NCBI GenBank assembly: GCA_017397695.1
Contig: JAFQIF010000095.1
Coordinates: 1 to 10,793 of the forward strand
DNA from: Clostridia bacterium
GTDB taxonomy: Bacteria; Bacillota_A; Clostridia; Christensenellales; Aristaeellaceae
DNA: 10,793 nucleotides
Direction: 5' to 3'
Shown here one piece after another: positions 5,354-10,793 of the stretch (positions within the stretch are counted from its first letter, which is position 1; each line of letters begins with the position of its first letter). A program made the position numbers and the translations under genes. The notes beneath the pieces were generated by a model. That model worked only from the letters and a program-made list of their open reading frames with translations, ran no database searches and was not told the origin of the DNA.

Positions 5354-6635
5354 CAGCAGCATCTTTGCCTCATGGCCGGGGCTGATATGCCTGCTCGTCC
5401 TGGTCATCGCAAGCGTATACTTTGGCGCAACGCTGATTGCAGCGTTCCTGCTGTTGGTGCTGCTTTTGTGCCTGGGCGCATGCCTGTGGAGCAGAAACGT
5501 GCTCGCAAAGACAACGGCATCCCTCGGCGAGGGACAGACCGCCTGCCACGCAGGCGAAACGCTTCCCCTGACGCTCACCGTGCGCAGCCGGAGCCTCTTT
5601 CCGCTGGTCTGGTTGGATGTAACCGTGCCTTTGGGCGAGCGGCTGATCCTGCGCCGCGAGGGCGACGAGCATGCCCAGTTGGAAACCGGCCCCTACGAAA
5701 AGCCGAAATACGCCCTGCAGGAGCGCTTTGCCTGGCTGCTGTGGCAGCAGGAAATCACCTGCACGGAGACGCTGGAAACGCTCCGCCGCGGCGTAGTGAC
5801 CATTGACAAAATCCGCTTGCAGGTAGGCGATGGTTTGGGCATGGCGGCAGCATATTGCGACGAAGCCGTCGAGCCTCCCGTACGCCTTATCGTCTATCCA
5901 CGGCTGGTTCCGGTGGATATCCGCCCCTTTACCCGGCTGATCACGCTGGCAGAAGCAGGCGCCCGCGGACAGACCGAGGACATCACCCTGCTCAAAAGCA
6001 GCCGCCCCTATCAGCATGGCGATCCCATGAAGCGCATCAACTGGCGATATCTGGCCATGTCGGGCCGGATGGAGGTCAATCAATACGAAACCATCACACC
6101 CGGCTGCATCACGTTTCTGATTGATCTGTTTTCCTTTCGCTATGTCGAAACCTATACCACCACGCGCGACACAAAGGAAACCCGCATCGTTCTGCGCGAA
6201 AAGGCGCTTGAGGAATTGCTCTGCGTCGCCGCATCCTGTATCCGTGCGCTCTTTGAACAGGGCCTGCGCTTTGCGCTGATCGTGCCCGGCTATGCCGAGC
6301 GCGAACCCGTCGTACTGCCGCCCGGCTGCAGCGAAACGTCGCTGCAAATCGCGCTGGAAGCGCTGGCGGAAATCGATTACCGCGGACAGGAAACGCAGCT
6401 CCCCGCCGACGAAATCCGCCGCCTTCGCAGAAAGCTGGGCATGATTCAGCTTTGCGCATATTCCGATTCGCCGACGGTCAGCGCCGACATGGAGGCGCTC
6501 AGCTGCACGCGTCTGCGCGCCATCGCCTGCCTGCGCGACGAACAAACCCAGCGCACAGGCGAATTGGAATGCCTGCTGCTCAGCGATCTGTGCGGCGCGC
6601 TTTCAGCGAATCCGCAGGAAGGAGGCGGCGCATGA
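5346..6635 (+). CDS. DUF58 domain-containing membrane protein
   Basis: Membrane-anchored protein of the DUF58 family, 429 residues, the usual partner of MoxR ATPases. Two hydrophobic spans lie near the N-terminus (about 8-30 and 31-48), followed by an extended beta-rich domain and then the DUF58 core RPYQHGDPMKRINW at 220-233, with GRMEVNQYE just after. The strand FLIDLFSF (257-264) stands where a von Willebrand A-like fold begins, but a full DxSxS metal site is not evident. I chose ATG 5346 rather than the in-frame ATG at 5280: it has AGAAGGAG (5325-5332) upstream and gives a normal membrane-anchored start, while 5280 lies 74 bases inside the moxR gene and adds an arginine-rich stretch. It overlaps the next gene by ATGA. 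The function is not established; an envelope role is inferred. Confidence 0.9.
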   Translation: MHNSSIFASWPGLICLLVLVIASVYFGATLIAAFLLLVLLLCLGACLWSRNVLAKTTASLGEGQTACHAGETLPLTLTVRSRSLFPLVWLDVTVPLGERLILRREGDEHAQLETGPYEKPKYALQERFAWLLWQQEITCTETLETLRRGVVTIDKIRLQVGDGLGMAAAYCDEAVEPPVRLIVYPRLVPVDIRPFTRLITLAEAGARGQTEDITLLKSSRPYQHGDPMKRINWRYLAMSGRMEVNQYETITPGCITFLIDLFSFRYVETYTTTRDTKETRIVLREKALEELLCVAASCIRALFEQGLRFALIVPGYAEREPVVLPPGCSETSLQIALEALAEIDYRGQETQLPADEIRRLRRKLGMIQLCAYSDSPTVSADMEALSCTRLRAIACLRDEQTQRTGELECLLLSDLCGALSANPQEGGGA

Positions 6636-8017
6636 AGGAAACCCTTACCGGTATTGCGCGCAGCTTCGTTTCTGCGCTGATCACCGCCGCCTTCGGCGCG
6701 CTGGCTATCGCGCTGATGCTCACCCTGTACGACATGCCGCGCACGGTCTTTCTGGCGTTTGTATCCTGGGGCACGCTGCTGCTTGCACAGGCAGTCCTCA
6801 ACGAGCTTCTCATCCGCCACGATCCACCCCTTCTGCTGTTCCTGCTGCTTAACGCTGCTATGCTGTTTTGGGGCAGCGAGCAGATTGCTGCGCGCACAGT
6901 CTTCACCCCGGCCAGCAGCGGCTTTCTCATCTTTCTGCGCCTGTGCATCTGGCTGAGCGGCCTGACAGGCGCTCTCGCCTGCCGCAAAGAACCGGGATCC
7001 AATGTGTTCGTCCGGCTCAGCGACACGCTCATCCTGTGCACCGGTATCTATATGGCCTCTACACAGGGGTTGGGCAAGCCGTTTATCCCTTCTGCATTAG
7101 CGTTGGCTCTGGCAGCGCTGGCTTTATCGCTTCTGCTTACCGCCAGCCTGCGCGCAGGCGGCGAAAGCGACAGCGTCGTCCGCGGTGTGGGAATAGGCGG
7201 CTATCTGGTGCTCTTCGCGCTGCTGGCGCTGTGTATGCTGCTGGCAGGCGGTCTGCTCGTGCTCGGCAGCGGACGGGTAGACGGCATCGTGAATGCGTTT
7301 CTGGCTGCCTGGGATCTCTTTGGCCGTGTCGCCATGGCTGCCATGACGGCGCTCGGTTTTCTGTTGGCTTATCTGTTCGGCAACCGGCGTATGATGGAGC
7401 AGCGGCAGATCACCCAGCAGGATTCTCCTGCCTATCAGGACGTCGTCATGGAGGAATTGGGCGCCGCGCCGCAGTGGGTGTCCTATCTGATCATGGGGCT
7501 GCTGGCTGCCTGCGCTGTCGCGCTCCTCTTTGCTGTGATCTGGGCAATGCGCGGCAAACGGTTTGGCCGTATACACCGAGCCAAATCACACAGGCGCATC
7601 ACCCGCACCAGCCGCATCGGTGAAACACTGCGTGCCTGGGCAAACAATATCGCCCAGACGATTGCCTTTGAGCTGCGCTACCGGGCCAACCGGAAAACTC
7701 CGCAAGGGCTGTACGTGCTGGCGCTGCGCTGCTGCCGTGTCAAGCGCTTGCCCAGGCGCACAGACGAAAGCCCCGGCGCCTACATCCGCAGGCTGCACGG
7801 CATACTGCTCGCGCAGAAAGGCCTGTCCACGCTCGACCGTCTGGCCGATATGCTCGACCGCGCGCTCTATGGCGATGGCAAGCCTCATCTGAGCCGCGGC
7901 GAAGCCGACGCCATGGCCGCGCAAATCCGCTCCATCGCAGCACCGCCGCTGATCAGACTGGACAAAGCGGATACAACCGCGCCCGACGCATCCGAATCCC
8001 ATGAGAAAAGCGAGTGA
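6632..8017 (+). CDS. Polytopic membrane protein with probable DUF4129-like C-terminus
   Basis: Third gene of the MoxR-DUF58 unit, 461 residues. About eight or nine hydrophobic spans lie between residues 11 and 306 (for example 11-33, 38-60, 94-116, 151-172, 189-212, 226-250 and 283-306). A basic cytoplasmic segment then leads to a helical domain at about 345-435 whose pattern resembles DUF4129, as found at the C-terminus of TgpA-like transglutaminase proteins. The transglutaminase Cys-His-Asp core that normally lies between the last two parts is absent. The loop 251-282 between the last two spans is too short to hold it. The ATG at 6632 overlaps the DUF58 stop (ATGA) and follows GGAAGGAGG (6617-6625); the open frame further upstream is an overlap artefact. 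The DUF4129 assignment is by pattern only. Confidence 0.8.
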   Translation: MKETLTGIARSFVSALITAAFGALAIALMLTLYDMPRTVFLAFVSWGTLLLAQAVLNELLIRHDPPLLLFLLLNAAMLFWGSEQIAARTVFTPASSGFLIFLRLCIWLSGLTGALACRKEPGSNVFVRLSDTLILCTGIYMASTQGLGKPFIPSALALALAALALSLLLTASLRAGGESDSVVRGVGIGGYLVLFALLALCMLLAGGLLVLGSGRVDGIVNAFLAAWDLFGRVAMAAMTALGFLLAYLFGNRRMMEQRQITQQDSPAYQDVVMEELGAAPQWVSYLIMGLLAACAVALLFAVIWAMRGKRFGRIHRAKSHRRITRTSRIGETLRAWANNIAQTIAFELRYRANRKTPQGLYVLALRCCRVKRLPRRTDESPGAYIRRLHGILLAQKGLSTLDRLADMLDRALYGDGKPHLSRGEADAMAAQIRSIAAPPLIRLDKADTTAPDASESHEKSE

Positions 8018-8040
8018 TCCGCGCGATCACCCGCTTTCTT
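8007..8040. terminator. Bidirectional terminator between convergent genes
   Basis: A 13-position stem with one mismatch (8007-8019 with 8025-8037) has loop CGCGC and is followed on the + strand by TTTCTTT. Its left arm AAAA (8006-8009) gives a T-tract on the - strand. The stem begins inside the last codons of the membrane-protein gene (stop 8015-8017) and serves both that gene and the hydrolase gene arriving from the right. Confidence 0.8.
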
Positions 8041-8053
8041 TATATCTGTCTGT

Positions 8054-8746
8054 TTATTCCAGCATCGCTGCAATCGCATCCGCAGTCCGCTTAAGCTGTT
8101 CCTCTCTGCTTATCGTCGGCACGCCGTCGCCCTTCTGCGCGCCATAGTCGCCAAAGTTCGCATGACAACCGCCCTCCAGCACGACCTCACGCAGGCCTTC
8201 AGGATAGTTTTTCCGGCATTCCTCGTACTTTTGCCTGTTAAGCACCCCATCCTGCGTGCCGTATATGGACAGGACTGAAAGCGCCGTGTCGCTCAAATCC
8301 GCCGCAGAATACGCGCCCAGCAGCACGAGCGCTTCATAATCCTGCGCGTGCTTATTCACATAGCCCGCCGCCATTGCGCCGCCCAGCGAATGCCCGCCGA
8401 TCATCCATCGCTCCACATCAGGATACATCGCCTGCAGACCGTCAGCCGCATTCATATCCAGCACAGCCAGATCCAGCGGCATTTCCACCAGCAATGCAAG
8501 AATTCCACGCTCCTGAAGCGCCAGCATCAGCGGCGCATAAGCGGCGTGATCCACCTTGCCGCCGGGATAGAAAATCAGTCCAGCGCGGGTTTCCTTTGGC
8601 ACAAACGCATGCGCGTGGCCCAGATCAGTACTCTTCTCCATCATGCGCTGCGCGCCTGCGGATGCATCATAGCCATTGCTCAGGTAGACAGCAAGCACCG
8701 CAATGATTACAAGCATCGCTGCCGCGGACAAAAGCCTTTTCTTCAT
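8054..8746 (-). CDS. Membrane-anchored alpha/beta hydrolase
   Basis: Alpha/beta-hydrolase-fold protein of 230 residues, probably facing outward, held by one N-terminal hydrophobic segment (residues 4-22) or released after signal cleavage. The full triad is visible: nucleophile Ser120 in GGHSLGG, acid Asp166 in YGTQDGV, and His195 in GGCHANFGDYG. FYPGGKVD (59-66) after the second strand is the likely oxyanion loop. It resembles the Abhydrolase_5 group, whose members include esterases and lipases; no substrate can be named. I chose the ATG at 8746 (MKKRLLSAAAMLVI). It gives a normal signal and has GGAAGGA about 11 bases upstream, with GGATGGAT closer. In-frame ATGs at 8782 and 8758 lack a properly placed site. 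It is a single-gene unit, convergent with the DUF4129-like gene and divergent from the glycosyltransferase. Confidence 0.88.
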   Translation of the reverse strand: MKKRLLSAAAMLVIIAVLAVYLSNGYDASAGAQRMMEKSTDLGHAHAFVPKETRAGLIFYPGGKVDHAAYAPLMLALQERGILALLVEMPLDLAVLDMNAADGLQAMYPDVERWMIGGHSLGGAMAAGYVNKHAQDYEALVLLGAYSAADLSDTALSVLSIYGTQDGVLNRQKYEECRKNYPEGLREVVLEGGCHANFGDYGAQKGDGVPTISREEQLKRTADAIAAMLE

Positions 8747-8793
8747 GAATCCATCCATCCTTCCGCTGATACCTTCCAGCATAGCTGTGTCAT

Positions 8794-8799
8794 ATTATA
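8794..8799 (-). promoter_or_regulatory. Extended -10 promoter of the hydrolase gene
   Basis: Read on the - strand, TGGTATAAT gives a perfect -10 with an extended TG. No good -35 is seen at 16-18 bases (CACGTA only). The predicted start of transcription is about 40 bases before the ATG at 8746. Confidence 0.55.
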
Positions 8800-8853
8800 C
8801 CATATCTTCTATTGTATACGTGCAGCAAACGACTGAACCGTTCCGATTTCTGC

Positions 8854-8883
8854 TTTACATCCAAAGCAGCATGCGTCTACAAT
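8854..8883 (+). promoter_or_regulatory. Probable promoter of the glycosyltransferase gene
   Basis: TTTACA (8854-8859), an 18-base spacer and TACAAT (8878-8883) point rightward. Transcription would start near 8890, about 50 bases before the TTG start at 8940. It is divergent from the hydrolase promoter, with about 55 bases between the two -10 boxes' outer partners. Confidence 0.55.
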
Positions 8884-8939
8884 GTATGCATTCTAATCGA
8901 TATCAATCACACATCCGAACATTCAGGAGGCTTTATCCA

Positions 8940-9758
8940 TTGAATATTCTTCTGACGCTTGACCGCAATTATCTCCAACCCCTTCGCGTTCTGCTTACCT
9001 CTCTGTTCATCAATCATCCCGGCGAATCCTTTCACATCTACCTGGCAGGCGACGGCCTGACGCAGGATGACTGGGATACCGTAAACATGCTGTGCTCTCG
9101 TTTCAGCGCTACGCTGCATCCCGTAACCATCAACGAAAGCTGGTTTGAGTCTGCGCCGACGCTGCGCTACTATTCCCGCGCAATGTATTACCGCCTGCTT
9201 GCCGCGCAAATGCTGCCGGACGATCTGGAACGCATCCTCTATCTGGATCCGGACACGCTGGTGATCAACAGCCTCTGCCCGCTCTACGGTACGGACATGG
9301 GTGATCATCTCTATGCGGCCTGCATTCACAAGGGGCTGGTGGATCTGTCCACGCCGGTCAATAAACTCCGCCTGTCCACCTATGAAAACGAGGGATATTT
9401 CAACTCCGGCATTCTGCTGATGAACTTGCCGCGCATCCGCAAAATGGTTTTTCCGCAGGTGATTTTCGACTATGTACGCGAAAACCACGCGTTGCTGGTT
9501 CTGCCTGATCAGGATGTACTCAACGGCCTTTATGGCGAGCATATCCTCGCTCTGGACGAATGCCTCTGGAACTACGATGCGCGCAAATACAGAGAGTACC
9601 TGCTCGCCAGCACAGGTGTTTGCGACATCGACTGGGTCATGGAACATACGGCAATTCTGCATTTCTGCGGCAAAAAGAAACCATGGAAAAATGGATATAC
9701 CGGCCGCTTTTCCACGCTGTACAAGCACTATCTGCAGCTTTCAAAGCGCATCGAATAA
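8940..9758 (+). CDS. GT8-family glycosyltransferase (LgtC/GspA-like), TTG start
   Basis: Nucleotide-sugar-dependent glycosyltransferase of family 8, 272 residues, typically transferring a hexose such as galactose or glucose onto a cell-surface acceptor. The N-terminus NILLTLDRNYLQPLRVLLTS is the classic GT8 opening. The metal-binding DxD is DPD (103-105) in ILYLDPDTLV. YFNSGILLMN (153-162), LPDQDVLN (188-195) and HFCGKKKPW (241-249) match the remaining family blocks. The start is TTG 8940: AGGAGG at 8925-8930 is 9 bases away and translation begins exactly where the family begins. The in-frame ATG at 8703 would run through the hydrolase gene and both promoters. No other cell-surface sugar genes are nearby, so acceptor and pathway are unknown. 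The terminator at 9793-9820 ends the unit. Confidence 0.92.
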   Translation: MNILLTLDRNYLQPLRVLLTSLFINHPGESFHIYLAGDGLTQDDWDTVNMLCSRFSATLHPVTINESWFESAPTLRYYSRAMYYRLLAAQMLPDDLERILYLDPDTLVINSLCPLYGTDMGDHLYAACIHKGLVDLSTPVNKLRLSTYENEGYFNSGILLMNLPRIRKMVFPQVIFDYVRENHALLVLPDQDVLNGLYGEHILALDECLWNYDARKYREYLLASTGVCDIDWVMEHTAILHFCGKKKPWKNGYTGRFSTLYKHYLQLSKRIE

Positions 9759-9792
9759 CACTTTTTTCATTGAAGAACTATTCTTATCGCAT

Positions 9793-9820
9793 ACAAAAGC
9801 GGCCTTTGGCCGCTTTTTGT
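9793..9820. terminator. Intrinsic terminator of the glycosyltransferase gene
   Basis: A 10-bp stem, AAAAGCGGCC (9795-9804) with GGCCGCTTTT (9808-9817), has loop TTT and a T run extending to 9818. The left AAAA makes it potentially active on both strands. Confidence 0.85.
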
Positions 9821-9823
9821 ACA

Positions 9824-9867
9824 TTATCCGAAAGAAAAATACAATCGCCGTCTAAATATTCGGTTAA
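9824..9867 (+). promoter_or_regulatory. Pair of PurBox-like inverted sites upstream of purE
   Basis: A forward CCGAA (9828-9832, 13-base window 9824-9836) and an inverted TTCGG (9859-9863, window 9855-9867) are separated by 18 bases. Against the Bacillus PurR box AWWWCCGAACWWT I count 9 of 13 matches for the first and 11 of 13 for the second. Inverted pairs spaced 16-17 bases are known for Bacillus PurR. Location upstream of purE fits, but the match is imperfect and the host may lack that regulator. Confidence 0.3.
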
Positions 9868-9875
9868 TTTACCAA

Positions 9876-9904
9876 TTGTCTTTTATACTCAACACCTTTA
9901 TACT
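9876..9904 (+). promoter_or_regulatory. Probable promoter of the purE-purC operon
   Basis: TTGTCT (9876-9881), a 17-base spacer and TATACT (9899-9904) give a fair sigma-A promoter. Transcription would start near 9911, leaving a leader of about 45 bases, too short for a purine riboswitch. A second TATACT at 9884-9889 lacks a matching -35. Confidence 0.6.
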
Positions 9905-9955
9905 ATCATTGATATTTCTTTTCATCATCCGCTGACGATTGATCTGGAGGTATTT

Positions 9956-10456
9956 ATGATGAAGAAAGTGGCCATTATCATGGGCAGCGCAAGCGACATG
10001 CCCGTTGTCGAAAAGGCCATCAAGACCCTGCAGGATTTCGGCGTGCCGCATGAGGTGCACGTTTATTCCGCGCACCGTACGCCCGAAGAGGCGCACGCCT
10101 TCTCTTCCACCGCGCGCGAAAACGGCTTTGGCGTGATCATCGCCGCCGCTGGCATGGCCGCGCACCTGGCCGGCAGCCTTGCCGCCAACACCACCCTGCC
10201 GGTGATCGGCATTCCGATGAAATCCACCACGTTTACAAACGGCATTGATGCCCTTCTCTCCACTGTTCAGATGCCCTCCGGTATCCCGGTTGCCACCGTC
10301 GCAGTGGATGGTGCTGTCAATGCCGCTTTGCTGTCTATGGAGATTCTGGCTGTAAGCGACGATGAGCTCGCCGCCAAGCTGGCGCAAAAGCGCGCTGCAG
10401 ACACCGCCAAGGTGCTCGCCGCCAACGCTGAAGCCGAAGCCAAGTACAACGCGTAA
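9956..10456 (+). CDS. purE: N5-carboxyaminoimidazole ribonucleotide mutase (class I PurE)
   Basis: Cytoplasmic enzyme of de novo purine synthesis that moves the carboxyl group of N5-CAIR to make CAIR, usually together with PurK. It has 166 residues, a normal length. Motifs: MGSASDMP (9-16), SAHRTP (38-43, with the Arg typical of class I rather than the Lys of animal-type class II), [11 protein letters not shown] (63-73) holding the catalytic His70, PVIGIP (82-87), [16 protein letters not shown] (102-117), and [10 protein letters not shown] (122-131). AAHLAG has Ala where many class I enzymes have Pro. The ribosome site GGAGG (9946-9950) lies 5 bases from ATG 9956 and 8 bases from the adjacent ATG 9959, so the true start may be either. 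purC follows after 70 bases on the same strand. The call is very secure. Confidence 0.95.
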   Translation: MMKKVAIIMGSASDMPVVEKAIKTLQDFGVPHEVHVYSAHRTPEEAHAFSSTARENGFGVIIAAAGMAAHLAGSLAANTTLPVIGIPMKSTTFTNGIDALLSTVQMPSGIPVATVAVDGAVNAALLSMEILAVSDDELAAKLAQKRAADTAKVLAANAEAEAKYNA

Positions 10457-10526
10457 CCCGCCGCCTGATCAGCAGTGCGGCATTCTGCCATACACATCCG
10501 ACATGACTGAAAAGGAGATTATAATC

Positions 10527-10793
10527 ATGGAAAATCTCAAGCTCGTGTATACCGGCAAGACCAAGAACGTCTATGCCCTTGACAATGGCAACTACCTCCT
10601 CAAGTTCAAGGACGACTGCACCGGCAAGGACGGCGTGTTCGATCCGGGCGAGAACTCCGTTGGCCTGACCATCGAAGGCGTGGGCGACGTGAACCTGCGC
10701 ATGTCCATCTACTATTTTGAAAAGATCAACGCCGCGGGCATCGCGACCCACTATGTGAGCGCCGATCTGACCAACACCACCATGGAAGTCATC
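10527..10793 (+). CDS. purC: SAICAR synthetase, N-terminal part (3' end outside window)
   Basis: Phosphoribosylaminoimidazole-succinocarboxamide synthase, which joins aspartate to CAIR (the PurE product) using ATP. The frame is open from ATG 10527 to the window edge, giving 89 residues of a usual 230-300. The N-terminus [15 protein letters not shown] is the family's ATP-binding opening, followed by [13 protein letters not shown] (24-36), [14 protein letters not shown] (38-51) and [10 protein letters not shown] (71-80). The FDPG-N-VGL form is typical of the Bacillota-type enzyme. AGGAG at 10513-10517 sits 9 bases before the ATG. It lies 70 bases after purE with no terminator seen, so both genes are probably one operon under the promoter near 9876. 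Confidence 0.93.
   Translation, partial: MENLKLVYTGKTKNVYALDNGNYLLKFKDDCTGKDGVFDPGENSVGLTIEGVGDVNLRMSIYYFEKINAAGIATHYVSADLTNTTMEVI

Noticed and set aside
4337..5578. Long - strand open frame of 413 codons opposite the MoxR gene
   Set aside because: The + strand product has every MoxR motif; the antisense product has none and is a codon-bias shadow. The same applies to 5370-6545 and 823-1566 on the - strand.
6452..6631. Extended N-terminus for the membrane protein from ATG 6452
   Set aside because: The added residues are arginine-rich out-of-frame translation of the DUF58 gene; ATG 6632 has a strong GGAGG site and an ATGA coupling.
6632..8017. Transglutaminase catalytic core in the third gene of the MoxR trio
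   Set aside because: Looked for a Cys then His then Asp core between membrane spans and the C-terminal domain; no fitting sequence or space for a domain of about 100 residues.
8703..8939. Extended N-terminus for the glycosyltransferase from ATG 8703
   Set aside because: It overlaps the opposite-strand hydrolase gene and both promoters, has no family similarity, and the TTG at 8940 has an ideal ribosome site and begins at the family N-terminus.
9560..9955. Extended N-terminus for PurE from ATG 9560
   Set aside because: It runs through the glycosyltransferase gene, terminator and promoter; PurE proteins begin at the KVAIIMGS segment encoded just after 9956.
9759..9955. Purine riboswitch upstream of purE
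   Set aside because: The stretch is filled by a terminator and promoter; the leader after the predicted transcription start is about 45 bases and lacks the three-way junction.
10457..10526. Terminator between purE and purC
   Set aside because: Only a tiny GGCA/TGCC hairpin without a T run is present, so the two genes are treated as one operon.
1..10793. CRISPR array, tRNA genes, insertion sequences or phage genes
   Set aside because: No regularly spaced repeats, no cloverleaf-like sequences, and no transposase, integrase or phage structural motif was seen on either strand.

Overview
The window looks like chromosomal DNA of a moderately GC-rich member of the Bacillota, probably a Clostridia-type anaerobe. 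The basis is strong AGGAGG-type ribosome binding sites, GTG and TTG starts with good Shine-Dalgarno spacing, near-consensus sigma-A promoters, many intrinsic terminators, and the type of the proteins. No rRNA, marker gene or database match is available here, so no genus is claimed. There is no sign of phage, transposon, CRISPR or a defence island. This is core and transport metabolism with a little envelope biology.

Layout from left to right on the + strand unless stated. (1) Positions 1-1542 hold the end of an arabinose operon: the C-terminal part of L-arabinose isomerase (araA), a structured 227-base spacer with a strong intrinsic terminator, then complete L-ribulose-5-phosphate 4-epimerase (araD). 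(2) Positions 1543-1839 hold a repeat-plus-terminator module, an AT-rich palindromic stretch and a near-perfect sigma-A promoter. (3) Positions 1840-4155 are a three-gene polar amino-acid ABC importer: binding protein, permease and ATPase. An intergenic hairpin follows the binding-protein gene, and the permease and ATPase genes overlap by 14 bases. (4) Positions 4156-4387 hold a second copy of the repeat-plus-terminator module and another promoter. (5) Positions 4388-8017 are a translationally coupled trio: MoxR-type AAA+ ATPase, DUF58 protein, and a polytopic membrane protein with a probable DUF4129-like C-terminus but no transglutaminase domain. (6) Positions 8054-8746 on the - strand encode a membrane-anchored alpha/beta hydrolase, convergent with the trio across a shared bidirectional terminator. 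(7) Positions 8940-9758 encode a GT8-family glycosyltransferase with a TTG start, divergent from the hydrolase. (8) From 9956 to the window end is the start of a purine biosynthesis operon, purE then purC (cut off), preceded by a promoter and a pair of PurBox-like inverted sites.

Functionally, araA and araD convert L-arabinose to L-ribulose and L-ribulose-5-phosphate to D-xylulose-5-phosphate; the kinase araB is not in view. The ABC operon should import a polar amino acid. The MoxR-DUF58 trio is an envelope-associated chaperone-like system of unproven function. PurE and PurC catalyse consecutive steps of IMP synthesis.

The most distinctive non-coding signal is a module of about 120 bases present twice, directly after araD and directly after the ABC ATPase gene. 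It keeps the same order of two hairpins, linker and terminator while differing in sequence, including changes that preserve pairing. I see no convincing new multi-gene system. The other points worth checking are regulatory: the araA-araD spacer, the PurBox pair and the ATGCAT cluster.
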